Assembly (NCBI GenBank): GCA_902571015.1 | Contig: CACGAC010000002.1 | Location: forward strand, 106,591-170,590 | DNA: 64,000 bases | Origin: an uncultured Pelagibacteraceae bacterium | Lineage (GTDB): Bacteria > Pseudomonadota > Alphaproteobacteria > Pelagibacterales > Pelagibacteraceae | Reading direction: 5' to 3' | In this document: one piece after another, positions 18,684 to 26,807 of the stretch | Layout of the letters: every line of letters begins with the position of its first letter | Numbering within the stretch: the first letter of the stretch is position 1 | Notes under the pieces: model-generated | Seen by the model: only the letters and a program-made list of their open reading frames with translations | Told to the model about the DNA's origin: nothing | Databases searched by the model: none | Translations under genes and position numbers: made by a program

Positions 18684-19487
18684 ATGCTAGATGATTTTTT
18701 TATAAGAGCTTTAATAGCAGGTATTGGAGTTGCCATAGTTACTGGACCTCTTGGATGTTTCGTTGTTTGGAGAAGATTATCCTATTTTGGAGATACTTTA
18801 GCCCATTCTGCATTACTTGGAGTAACACTGGCTTACTCAATGGAATTCAATATAGCATTTTCAGTATTTATAATTTCGTCCTTAATAGCTTTAACCTTAA
18901 TACAACTTCAAAAAAGAACTAATCTTCCAGGTGATGCTTTGCTTGGTCTTTTAGCTCACTCATCACTCGCAATAGGTCTTGTAGTCATTGGTTTTTTATC
19001 ATTTATCAGATTTGATATTATGGGATTATTATTTGGAGATATATTAGCTGTTACAGTTGATGATCTATTAATAATATGGATTGGAGGAGCATTAATCCTC
19101 TTAGTTCTAAAATTAATTTGGAAACCTTTGTTTGCATCAACGGTTAATTATGAATTGGCTGAGGCAGAAGGTTTAAATCCTGATCGTGCAAAAGCTGTTT
19201 TTACTATTTTGATGGCAGCGATTATTGCTATTTCAATAAAGATGGTTGGTTTATTATTAATTACAGGAATGTTGATCATACCAGCTGCAATGGCTAGAAA
19301 TATCTCCTCAAGTCCTCAGAAAATGGTAATGTATTCAATTATAGGTGGATTGTTGTCTGTGATTTTGGGATTATTTTCTTCACTTGAATTTAATACTGCA
19401 TCTGGACCTTCAATTATAGCAGCATCTTTATTGCTATTTATTTTATCATTATTAAACATTAAACAATCGATTAAATTGAAAAATTAA
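18684..19487 (+). CDS. znuB: zinc ABC transporter permease
   Basis: This membrane subunit of the ABC-3 family forms the zinc channel. The 267-aa protein has about eight hydrophobic segments and the family pattern MVGLLLITGMLIIPAAMAR near residues 188-206. Its start abuts the znuC stop. zur follows 24 bases downstream, so the cluster is likely one transcript. Confidence 0.95.
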   Translation: MLDDFFIRALIAGIGVAIVTGPLGCFVVWRRLSYFGDTLAHSALLGVTLAYSMEFNIAFSVFIISSLIALTLIQLQKRTNLPGDALLGLLAHSSLAIGLVVIGFLSFIRFDIMGLLFGDILAVTVDDLLIIWIGGALILLVLKLIWKPLFASTVNYELAEAEGLNPDRAKAVFTILMAAIIAISIKMVGLLLITGMLIIPAAMARNISSSPQKMVMYSIIGGLLSVILGLFSSLEFNTASGPSIIAASLLLFILSLLNIKQSIKLKN

Positions 19488-19511
19488 TGAGGAATTGGTA
19501 AACTAAATAAA

Positions 19512-19901
19512 ATGCATACTCTTTCAAAAAATCAGCGAATTATTTTTGATATAATTGATAAATCACCTGAACCAATGAAAGCCTATTCAATTCTTTTTAA
19601 TGTTCAAAAAAAAGGAATTAAAGCTCCTCTACAAGTTTATCGAGCATTAGATAAGTTAGTTGAAATTGGAAAAATTCATAAAATTGAAAGTAGAAACGCG
19701 TTTATCGCATGTCAAAATTCGAGTTGTCAGGTGTCAAAAGCCACTGCTTTTTCTATATGTGAAAGTTGTGAAAAAGTAACAGAGATTAATAATTCTAGTC
19801 TCTCAAAATATCTATCAAATTTTAAAGATAAAGCTGGTATGAAATATAGTAAATATAATCTTGAATTTTTTGGTTTATGCAAAAAATGCACAACCAAATA
19901 A
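19512..19901 (+). CDS. zur: Fur-family zinc uptake regulator
   Basis: The 129-aa Fur-family repressor has an N-terminal winged helix (LSKNQRIIFDIIDKSPEPMKAY), a dimerisation domain with CxxC pairs in FSICESCEKV and LCKKC, and a Zn-site region around FIACQNSSC. Its place at the end of znuCB, with two palindromes upstream, identifies it as Zur rather than Fur, and implies autoregulation. It is slightly short because the N-terminus lacks an extension. Confidence 0.88.
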   Translation: MHTLSKNQRIIFDIIDKSPEPMKAYSILFNVQKKGIKAPLQVYRALDKLVEIGKIHKIESRNAFIACQNSSCQVSKATAFSICESCEKVTEINNSSLSKYLSNFKDKAGMKYSKYNLEFFGLCKKCTTK

Positions 19902-19914
19902 ATTTGAATTATTA

Positions 19915-20253
19915 ATGATATTTTTTACTTTAAAGATCATACTCGCAGCAATAATAATAGCATTCGCCAGTTGGCTTTCAGGACAAAATCCAAAACTTGC
20001 AGGTTTTATTATCGCCTTACCTCTTGTATCACTCATAGCTATAGCTTTTTCCTACTATGAGCATAATGATATAGAAAAAACAATTCTTTTTACTAAGAGC
20101 ATACTAGTAGCAGTACCTGTGAGTTATTTATTTTTTTTACCCTTCTTTTTTGCAAAATCATTTAATATGAATTTCTTCCTAATTTATGGCACAGGCTTAG
20201 GATTTTTAGTTGTTGGTTTCTTTATTCATAAATATATAACAAATTTTCTCTAA
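19915..20253 (+). CDS. small integral membrane protein (DUF3147-like)
   Basis: The protein has 112 aa with about four membrane helices. I start it at ATG 19915, 13 bases after the zur stop; an open frame extends back to TTG 19861 but overlaps zur. The motif SGQNPKLAGFIIALPLVSLIAIAFSYYE (residues about 20-47) resembles the DUF3147 membrane family, recalled from memory and not checked. There is no functional evidence, but it may be co-transcribed with zur. Confidence 0.65.
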   Translation: MIFFTLKIILAAIIIAFASWLSGQNPKLAGFIIALPLVSLIAIAFSYYEHNDIEKTILFTKSILVAVPVSYLFFLPFFFAKSFNMNFFLIYGTGLGFLVVGFFIHKYITNFL

Positions 20254-20263
20254 TACTGTTACA

Positions 20264-20292
20264 TCTTAATAAATTTGTAACATTAATGTAAT
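20264..20292 (+). promoter_or_regulatory. Pho-box-like heptamer array upstream of the arsC operon
   Basis: Three heptamers spaced by four bases read TCTTAAT, TTGTAAC and ATGTAAT, an 11-base period like the E. coli Pho box. The arrangement matches the element upstream of pstS (TTTTAAC, GTGTAAC, CTGTAAT) in the same window. The TTGTAACA also forms an inverted repeat with TGTTACA at 20257-20263. It ends only 21 bases before the next start, which leaves little room for a promoter, so the assignment is tentative. Confidence 0.4.
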
Positions 20293-20313
20293 AATTAATA
20301 AGAAGGAGAAAAT

Positions 20314-20535
20314 ATGTTTATAAAAAAATATCTAAAGTGGATCAGTACTTTTTTAGTTTTAGTAGGAATACTTCTTACAAACTTAAATATATATCCTTTA
20401 AATATATATTTTCATGGATTAGGAGTTATTGGATGGACTATCGCTGGATTTGTTAGCAAAGATAAGGCGATACTCACTAACTTTGGATTACAAATTCCAT
20501 TATTTGTTATTGGAATTTATAAGATTATTTTTTAA
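20314..20535 (+). CDS. small two-helix membrane protein, first gene of the arsenic-type operon
   Basis: The 73-aa protein has two to three hydrophobic segments and a strong Shine-Dalgarno sequence AAGGAGAA at 20304-20310. Its stop is directly followed by the arsC ATG, so the two are tightly coupled. I do not recognise the family. The context (arsC, aquaglyceroporin, Nudix) hints at a role in the membrane with the channel or in arsenic/phosphate stress, but this is inference only. Confidence 0.7.
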   Translation: MFIKKYLKWISTFLVLVGILLTNLNIYPLNIYFHGLGVIGWTIAGFVSKDKAILTNFGLQIPLFVIGIYKIIF

Positions 20536-20967
20536 ATGAAGAATATTTTGTTTGTATGCACAGGTAATTCAGCAAGAAGTATTATTGCTGAAAGTATAAT
20601 AAATAACGAGTATGACGATAAGTATAAAGGTTTTAGTGCTGGGAGTAATCCAACAGGAAAAATTAATGAGGATGTGAAGAATTATTTATTATCAAAACAT
20701 TATGATCTTTCAAATTATAGATCTAAAAATTTTAATGAGTTTATTAATGGTCAAATTAAAATGGATTATGTGATTACAGTTTGTAATAATGCCAATAACG
20801 AAGTCTGTCCTATTTGGCCAAATAAAGATCAGATAATTCATTGGGATATAGAGGATCCTGTCAAATTACTTGATGAAACAAACGACTTAAATAAAAAAGA
20901 TGAAATAATAGAAGAAGTTTACAATAATATTTATAAAAGAATAAAGGAACTGATTTATGAAAAATAA
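20536..20967 (+). CDS. arsC: arsenate reductase, low-molecular-weight phosphatase type
   Basis: This enzyme reduces arsenate to arsenite. The 143-aa protein has the P-loop CTGNSAR (Cys8 to Arg14), the two resolving cysteines in TVCNNANNEVCPIWP (Cys83 and Cys91), and the aspartate of DIEDP near residue 116. These three cysteines separate thioredoxin-type ArsC from plain tyrosine phosphatases. It overlaps the channel gene by 11 bases. There is no ArsR gene nearby. Confidence 0.92.
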   Translation: MKNILFVCTGNSARSIIAESIINNEYDDKYKGFSAGSNPTGKINEDVKNYLLSKHYDLSNYRSKNFNEFINGQIKMDYVITVCNNANNEVCPIWPNKDQIIHWDIEDPVKLLDETNDLNKKDEIIEEVYNNIYKRIKELIYEK

Positions 20968-21616
20968 AAGCCGCTATTTTCTTGCTGAATTATTAGGCAG
21001 TTGTTTTTTAGTAATGATTATTGTTGGTTCAGGTTTAATGGCTGAAAACTTAACTAATGATGTTGCTGTGATGTTAATAGCTAATACTATAGCAACAGGA
21101 GCAGGTTTATTTGTGCTTATTACAGTATTTGCTGATGTATCAGGAGCTCACTTTAATCCATTTGTAAGTATCGCAATGGCAATAACAGGCAAATTAAAAA
21201 GGAAACTATTACCCTACTATATCATTGCTCAATTGGTTGGTTGCTTGATTGGTGTTGGTTTAGCCAATTTCTTTTTTGAACATGAAATTTATGAATTATC
21301 TACTAAATCAAGGGATGGGATTTATATACTAACATCTGAAGTGATAGCAACATTAGGACTTATAGTGATAATTTTTGGGGCTATGAAGTCAGGTAAAATT
21401 GCTGTTGCTGCTAGTGTTGGGCTTTACATTACTGCAGGTTATTGGTTTACTTCTTCAACTTCTTTTGCAAATCCTGCGGTTGCTATTGCTAGAACATTTA
21501 CAGAATCTTTTACTGGTATTAGTTATTTAAATACTCCTTATTATATTTTAGCTGAGCTTATTGGAATGTTAATTGCTGTACTTATTGTTAAAAAGTTATT
21601 TTTAGAAAAAAATTGA
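20957..21616 (+). CDS. aqpS: aquaglyceroporin of the MIP family, probable arsenite channel
   Basis: The 219-aa protein has six membrane helices and the two half-helix loops of the aquaporin family: GAHFNPF near residue 68 (NPF in place of NPA) and FANPAVAIAR near residue 173. Adjacent to arsC, it fits the arsenite-efflux aquaporin AqpS known from Sinorhizobium meliloti, where arsenite made by ArsC leaves down its gradient. No ArsB or Acr3 pump is visible here. A water or glycerol channel role cannot be excluded. Confidence 0.82.
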   Translation: MKNKSRYFLAELLGSCFLVMIIVGSGLMAENLTNDVAVMLIANTIATGAGLFVLITVFADVSGAHFNPFVSIAMAITGKLKRKLLPYYIIAQLVGCLIGVGLANFFFEHEIYELSTKSRDGIYILTSEVIATLGLIVIIFGAMKSGKIAVAASVGLYITAGYWFTSSTSFANPAVAIARTFTESFTGISYLNTPYYILAELIGMLIAVLIVKKLFLEKN

Positions 21617-22104
21617 AAAATATAAAACTTACTAATCGAATAAGTTTAATTAACAAAAAATTTAAAAAAAAAGAGTTTTATCATTATCTTAAAACTTCTA
21701 ATCTTTCATTAGTAATACCTAAGATTAAAGACAAATATGTAGTAGTTTCCCAAAAAAGAGTTCCAATTAATAAAATTAATTACGAGTTTCCTTCTGGCAT
21801 AGTGGAAAAAAAGGAAACAACTCTGCAATCAGCATATAAGGAATTAAGAGAAGAAACAGGATATAGATCAAGATCAAAATTGAGTAAAATAATAACTTTT
21901 TATACTGAACCTGGAAGACTAACTACTAAAATTACTGGTTATTACACAGAAGACTTAATTAAAATTTCGAAACCAGAACAAGGTATTAGAATTCATCTTT
22001 TTAATCAAAAAGAGATATTTAAATTAATATTAAATCAAAAATTCAATAATAGTTCTCATATAGCAATGTTTTTTTATTTAATAACAGTTCTTAAAAAACT
22101 ATAA
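21613..22104 (+). CDS. Nudix hydrolase, ADP-ribose pyrophosphatase-like
   Basis: The 163-aa protein begins at TTG overlapping the aqpS stop (TTGA). The Nudix box is visible as GIVEKKETTLQSAYKELREE followed by TGY, with K in the usual R position of REUxEE. FPSG just before the box and the C-terminal extension suggest the ADP-ribose pyrophosphatase subgroup. As the last gene of the arsC operon it may be a stress housekeeping enzyme; its substrate is not known. Confidence 0.8.
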   Translation: MKNIKLTNRISLINKKFKKKEFYHYLKTSNLSLVIPKIKDKYVVVSQKRVPINKINYEFPSGIVEKKETTLQSAYKELREETGYRSRSKLSKIITFYTEPGRLTTKITGYYTEDLIKISKPEQGIRIHLFNQKEIFKLILNQKFNNSSHIAMFFYLITVLKKL

Positions 22105-22183
22105 ACTAAAGGTTGTATCAAAATATCTTTTTTATTTAAGGATTATATGATTAAATCAAATATTAAATAATTCGGAGGCAGTA

Positions 22184-22393
22184 ATGAGAAAAAAACTAAA
22201 AAAAAATGAAAAGAAAAAAACAAAGATATTAAAATCAATAGACAAACTTAAAAATAAAATTACAGCAAAAGAAAAAAAATTATCAAGCCTTAATATTAAA
22301 ATTGCTGGTCTAGAAAAAAAGGTTGCAGAAAAAAAAGCAAAAAAGCTTGCTAAGAAAAATGCAGAGCAGACTCCTGCATCTATAAATAATTAA
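22184..22393 (+). CDS. lysine-rich coiled-coil small protein
   Basis: The 69-aa protein contains 24 lysines. It shows heptad-like leucine/isoleucine spacing (residues about 15-50) and ends in a neutral tail, AEQTPASINN. It has one of the strongest ribosome binding sites in the window, GGAGG at 22174-22178, five bases before the ATG, and a hairpin directly follows. That suggests a well-translated gene of its own rather than a chance frame. It could bind nucleic acid like a histone-H1-type protein, but no family is recognised. Confidence 0.65.
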   Translation: MRKKLKKNEKKKTKILKSIDKLKNKITAKEKKLSSLNIKIAGLEKKVAEKKAKKLAKKNAEQTPASINN

Positions 22394-22404
22394 TTCCAAA
22401 TCGT

Positions 22405-22438
22405 CTTTCTCCCTTCTCATTTAAGAGAAGGAAGAAAG
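22405..22438 (+). terminator. strong hairpin downstream of the lysine-rich protein
   Basis: Arms CTTTCTCCCTTCTC and GAGAAGGAAGAAAG form a 14-base stem with a 6-base loop and one mismatch (a G-U pair when read on the minus strand). It starts 11 bases after the stop codon. No T-run follows, so it is an mRNA 3'-end stabiliser or weak terminator rather than a textbook intrinsic terminator. Confidence 0.55.
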
Positions 22439-22614
22439 TAGTTAATCAACAAAATTTAAACAGGGGAAGAAATAATGAATATTTAAACTTTGATGGTGCT
22501 TTATACATAAACTAAGTTACAAAATTATTTACTTATTGTTAAAGTTAAATGAATTTAAATTAAAATAATGTTACAAAAAAATATCACTCAATTAAAAATA
22601 GAATTAAATTTAAT
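22439..22614. other. non-coding gap between the lysine-rich protein and ppx
   Basis: This 176-base stretch, with the preceding hairpin, is the longest gene-free region in the window. It contains an orphan ribosome-binding-type sequence, CAGGGGAAGAAATAATG, followed by only AAT ATT TAA. No longer frame, tRNA or riboswitch core was recognised. It may be a decayed gene start or a small RNA region. Confidence 0.4.
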
Positions 22615-24126
22615 TTATCTTGAATTATTTGAGTAAATTACTCTTGGTTCTAAAAATAATTCTCTAGCAAGAGCTTTAAATCTTTTAGTAACTTGTTTTG
22701 AGATTATTTCTTGATGTTGTGATGGAATTTTCAAAAATACAGCATTACCTCTTTTATATAATTTAAACTCTTCAAGAAATATCGTAGATATCGAGGTCAA
22801 TGATTGTGAAAATCTCAAAGCTGCTCCAACTTGTTTGCTTGAAAAAATTTCATTATTATTTAAAAAAGTTAGATACTCCATCTTTGGATTATACTTGATA
22901 CTACAGTACCGCCAATAACATGACAAAGCTAATTGTATTCTTTCTTTATGAGTCAATCTAAGTAAAGGAGTATTTATTGTTTCTTGAAATACCAATTCAG
23001 CTTTTTGAAATGCTCCTAATCCCCAATCCATATGACTTAATACACATGCCAGATATAATAATTTCTTATTAAAATGTTCATTGCCTTCAAAAACTGGCTG
23101 AATAAAATCATAATATTTTTTATAGTTCGATCCTAGATCACCTCTTTTTTTTGCAATATTCTCAAGTGCTTTATGAAAAATTTCTGATTCTTTTACATCT
23201 TTAAAATAGTCAATTGATAAAGAACCTTCACGCAAACCGCTTATAGAACAAATTATATTTTTTGGATTTGTAACTCTCATAATTTCATCAAGTATAATGC
23301 AACTATAAGGTAAATATGGTGTTCTAGATTTTGAAATATACTCAACTGTTTTAAGTTTAGATTTATTAAAAGATGAAATTTTTTCAACAAACTTAGATAA
23401 AACATTGTTATCAATACTGTATTGATGAATTATATGTACCGGATGATTATTTTGAAAAAGATGTAATTTAAATAATGCTCGCCAAGTACCTCCAACTAAA
23501 TATAGATTATTAAATTTCTTTTTTGAAAGCCATTTTTCTTCTCTTAATAATTTTTTGATATATTTTGCTAAATTTCTTTTTTTAACTATAGGATTATTTA
23601 ATAATCTTAAAACACCAATAGGTAATGAGGTTTTATTAGTTACTATATTGTTTTCAACTCGAGCTAATTCTAAACTACCGCCTCCAAGATCGGCAACTAA
23701 TCCATCAACATTTTCAAAGCCTATTTTAACTCCCTCAGCTGAGCATTCAGCTTCTTCTTCACCAGATAATATATTAATCTTAGTTTTAAAAAGTTTTTCA
23801 ACTTCATTAATAAATGGTTTTGTATCAGTTGCTTCTCTTAAAACTGCTGTTGCAATGATTTTAAGATTTGTGATTTTTGAAACATTTAAAATTTCAGAGA
23901 ATCTTTTTAAAACTTTTAAAGCATATTCGGTACCAGATCTGTGAAGTTTTTTGGATTTATCTAAATTTTTTCCAAGTTCACAAACTGCTTTTTCATTAAA
24001 AAAAGGCACACGAGAAGAACTGAAATCTTCATAAATTAGCATTCTTATAGAGTTTGATCCAATGTCAATTATAGCTAATCTTGCCTGTTTTAATTTTAAA
24101 CTATTTTTACTTTTAATTACTTCCAC
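22615..24126 (-). CDS. ppx: exopolyphosphatase, Ppx/GppA family
   Basis: Ppx hydrolyses polyphosphate (and, in GppA relatives, pppGpp). The 503-aa protein has the ASKHA phosphate loops AIIDIGSNSIRMLIYE (residues about 18-33) and GLVADLGGGSLELARV (about 139-154), with the catalytic glutamate in ILREATD-type sequence near 115, and a C-terminal HD-like helical region. The start is GTG inside the ppk 3' end, overlapping by 14 bases; the exact start is uncertain. It forms an operon with ppk. Confidence 0.92.
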   Translation of the reverse strand: MEVIKSKNSLKLKQARLAIIDIGSNSIRMLIYEDFSSSRVPFFNEKAVCELGKNLDKSKKLHRSGTEYALKVLKRFSEILNVSKITNLKIIATAVLREATDTKPFINEVEKLFKTKINILSGEEEAECSAEGVKIGFENVDGLVADLGGGSLELARVENNIVTNKTSLPIGVLRLLNNPIVKKRNLAKYIKKLLREEKWLSKKKFNNLYLVGGTWRALFKLHLFQNNHPVHIIHQYSIDNNVLSKFVEKISSFNKSKLKTVEYISKSRTPYLPYSCIILDEIMRVTNPKNIICSISGLREGSLSIDYFKDVKESEIFHKALENIAKKRGDLGSNYKKYYDFIQPVFEGNEHFNKKLLYLACVLSHMDWGLGAFQKAELVFQETINTPLLRLTHKERIQLALSCYWRYCSIKYNPKMEYLTFLNNNEIFSSKQVGAALRFSQSLTSISTIFLEEFKLYKRGNAVFLKIPSQHQEIISKQVTKRFKALARELFLEPRVIYSNNSR

Positions 24127-26269
24127 TTTTAATCAATCTTAAGTGCAGTTGTTTAGGCTGCATTTTTAGTTTAGCTTTACCTCTTCCAGATAAGCTCGGA
24201 TTATTCATAAAATATTCATGAGCTGAAAAGGAATCGCTCTTACTATATTTAATTTTTTTATAATTGCCATCAGCTTCAAGTTCCCAGCTCTGATTAGTAT
24301 CAAGATAATTTGCCAACATTATTTGATCTAAGATCTGTTCATGAACAGTCTCATTTTCAATTGGGACTAGAAGTTCTACCCTTCGATTTAAATTTCTCGG
24401 CATTAAATCAGCTGACGAAATATATACTTTTGCATTTCTATTAGGCATTTTTTTTGTACCATTACTAAAGCAGTAAATTCTAGAATGCTCTAAAAATCTT
24501 CCTATGATACTTTTTACAACTATGTTTTCTGATCTATCTTTAACTCCTGGTCTTAAACAACAAACACCCCTTACAAATAAATGAATTTTTACACCAGCAT
24601 TCGAAGCTTCATAAAATTTATCAATAATTTCTGGATCTACTAAAGAGTTCATTTTTGCCCAAATAGCTGCAAATTTTCCATTTTTAGAATTTTTAATTTC
24701 AGCATCAATATTTTCATTTAAGGTTTGCCTCATATTTACTGGCGAAATAGAAATTTTATTTAAATTTTTTGGTTTTGCGTATCCTGTTACATAATTGAAA
24801 AACTTTTCAACATCTGATGCCATTTTCTTATCACAACTAAATAAAGACAAATCAGTGTAAATTTTAGCATTTACTGGGTGATAATTGCCAGTTCCTAAAT
24901 GAAAATAAGTTTGTATTTTACCCTGTTCTCTTCTTAAAACAAGTGATGATTTTGCATGAGTTTTGTATTTAGCAAAACCATAAACAATTTGAACACCTAC
25001 TTTTTCTAAACTTCTTGATAGTTGAATATTAGCTTCCTCATCAAATCTAGCTTTAATTTCAATTAAAGCGGTAACTGTTTTTCCGTTTTCTGCAGCTGTT
25101 ATTAAAGCTTTAACAATAGGTGAGTCTAGAGTTGTTCTATATAGAGTTTGTTTTATAGCTATAACTTTTTTATCATTTGCTGCTTGGTTTAAAAATTCAA
25201 TTACTGAGTCAAATGTTTCAAAAGGATGATGAACAACTAAATCTTTCTTTTTAATAGTTTCAAAAAAATTATCATTATATTCTTTTAATCTTTCAACTTC
25301 TCTAGGTGTAAAATGTTTAAATCTTAATTTTGGATTTTTTACTTTACATATTTGATCTATATCTTGAATTCCAACAAGGCCAGCAACATCATAAATATAG
25401 TCAGGATTTATATTTAATTTATTAGTTATAAATCTTATCAATTCGTTATCACTATTTTCAAGAACCTCTAAACGAACAATATCACCCGTTCTACGTCTTT
25501 TTAAAGCCAATTCAAAAGATCTAACCAAATCTTCTGCTTCCTCTTGAATCTCTACATCGCTGTCTCTTATTACTCTAAAAATCATTTTCTTTTCTAAATC
25601 ATGATCTGGAAAAATTTCGTTAGCAAAAAAACTTATTACATCATCTAGAATCACAAATTTCTTATGATTTTTTGAAGACTCAATTTCAATAAATCTAGAT
25701 AATGCTTTTGGTATTACTATTATTGAGTTTAAAATCCTTTTTTTATTTTTTTTTCTTAACTTCATTACAATTGCTCTTCCTTGATTGATTATAAATGGAA
25801 ATGGATGTGCAGGATCAATTGCTGATGGTGTTAATAAAGGGTAAATCTCTTCTTTAAATATTTCTAAAAGTTTTTTTTTATCCTTAGTATTTAAATTAAC
25901 TGGTTTAACTAAATTGATATTATTTTTTTTTAATTCCATAATCAGTTGAATAAAAATTTTGTTCTGTTTTTTTAATAGATTCTTAGTTTCAAGCACTACC
26001 TCATCCATTTGCTCTTCAGGTGTCAAACCATCAGAGCTTAGTGAGTCAACTTCTTGTTTTATTTGACTATATAACCCAGCTACACGGACCATAAAAAATT
26101 CATCTAGATTAGACCCAGCAATTGATAAAAACTTTACTCTTTCATAAAGAGGATTTTCGATATTTTGCGCCTCTAAAAGTACTCTATCGTTGAATTTTAA
26201 CCAAGAAAGCTCTCTATTTATATATTTAGATTTCAACTCTTCTTTATGTTGTTTTTTTAAAGCAGTCAT
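24113..26269 (-). CDS. ppk1: polyphosphate kinase 1
   Basis: PPK1 reversibly polymerises the terminal phosphate of ATP into polyphosphate. The 718-aa protein has the N-terminal YINRELSWLKFNDRVLLEA motif (residues about 15-33) and the two phospholipase-D-like catalytic domains with the HLGTGNYHP segment and its upstream KTHAKSSLVLRRE, which carries the autophosphorylated histidine. It is paired with ppx and divergent from the sixA-like gene, giving a polyphosphate module beside the Pho regulators. Confidence 0.96.
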   Translation of the reverse strand: MTALKKQHKEELKSKYINRELSWLKFNDRVLLEAQNIENPLYERVKFLSIAGSNLDEFFMVRVAGLYSQIKQEVDSLSSDGLTPEEQMDEVVLETKNLLKKQNKIFIQLIMELKKNNINLVKPVNLNTKDKKKLLEIFKEEIYPLLTPSAIDPAHPFPFIINQGRAIVMKLRKKNKKRILNSIIVIPKALSRFIEIESSKNHKKFVILDDVISFFANEIFPDHDLEKKMIFRVIRDSDVEIQEEAEDLVRSFELALKRRRTGDIVRLEVLENSDNELIRFITNKLNINPDYIYDVAGLVGIQDIDQICKVKNPKLRFKHFTPREVERLKEYNDNFFETIKKKDLVVHHPFETFDSVIEFLNQAANDKKVIAIKQTLYRTTLDSPIVKALITAAENGKTVTALIEIKARFDEEANIQLSRSLEKVGVQIVYGFAKYKTHAKSSLVLRREQGKIQTYFHLGTGNYHPVNAKIYTDLSLFSCDKKMASDVEKFFNYVTGYAKPKNLNKISISPVNMRQTLNENIDAEIKNSKNGKFAAIWAKMNSLVDPEIIDKFYEASNAGVKIHLFVRGVCCLRPGVKDRSENIVVKSIIGRFLEHSRIYCFSNGTKKMPNRNAKVYISSADLMPRNLNRRVELLVPIENETVHEQILDQIMLANYLDTNQSWELEADGNYKKIKYSKSDSFSAHEYFMNNPSLSGRGKAKLKMQPKQLHLRLIKSGSN

Positions 26270-26282
26270 ATATTTAGATTTT

Positions 26283-26807
26283 ATGTATCAATTATACGTC
26301 ATGAGACACGCAAAATCTAGTTGGGATGATTTAAGTATTAATGATTTTGATAGACCACTTACTAAAAGAGGCAAGAAAAATGCAAAAATGATTTGTGAAT
26401 TTTTTGTTAAAAAAAAATTTGAATTTGATTATGCATTAATTTCATCATCAAAAAGAACAAAAAAAACTTTTCAAATTTTATCCAAGAAAATTAATAAGCC
26501 AAAAAAAGTTAATTTTTCAAAAGATTTATATTTAGTTGATGAGAATGCAATTGTAAAAAAAATTAAAGAAATATCCAGTGAATATAAATCAATTTTGATT
26601 ATAAACCATGAACCATCAGTGAAAAATTTAGTACGAAATCTTACAAAAAATCATAATACGAATAATTTTAAATTAATGAATTATAAATTCCCAACAGCAG
26701 CATTTGCAAAAATTGAGTTTGATATTAAATCCTGGAATGAAGTTGAGAAAAAGGGAGTATTAAAAAAATTTATAAGACCCAAAGATCTTCAAGATTCTAA
26801 AGAATAA
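26283..26807 (+). CDS. SixA-type histidine phosphatase
   Basis: The 174-aa protein starts MYQLYVMRHAKSSWDDL, with the RHA(K)S catalytic motif of histidine phosphatases; the second histidine is in INHEPSV near residue 112. I chose ATG at 26283 because upstream frame sequence is antisense to ppk. SixA in E. coli dephosphorylates phosphocarrier proteins; here it lies between the polyphosphate genes and phoB, so a phospho-signalling role is plausible but unproven. Its 3' end overlaps the convergent phoB by 19 bases. Confidence 0.8.
   Translation: MYQLYVMRHAKSSWDDLSINDFDRPLTKRGKKNAKMICEFFVKKKFEFDYALISSSKRTKKTFQILSKKINKPKKVNFSKDLYLVDENAIVKKIKEISSEYKSILIINHEPSVKNLVRNLTKNHNTNNFKLMNYKFPTAAFAKIEFDIKSWNEVEKKGVLKKFIRPKDLQDSKE

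Noticed and set aside
22514..22540. A third 7-4-7-4-7 heptamer pattern on the minus strand (CTTTAAC, AGTAAAT, TTGTAAC) resembling the Pho-box sites
   Set aside because: The middle heptamer is poor and there is no gene start downstream in that direction; in DNA this AT-rich such matches arise by chance.
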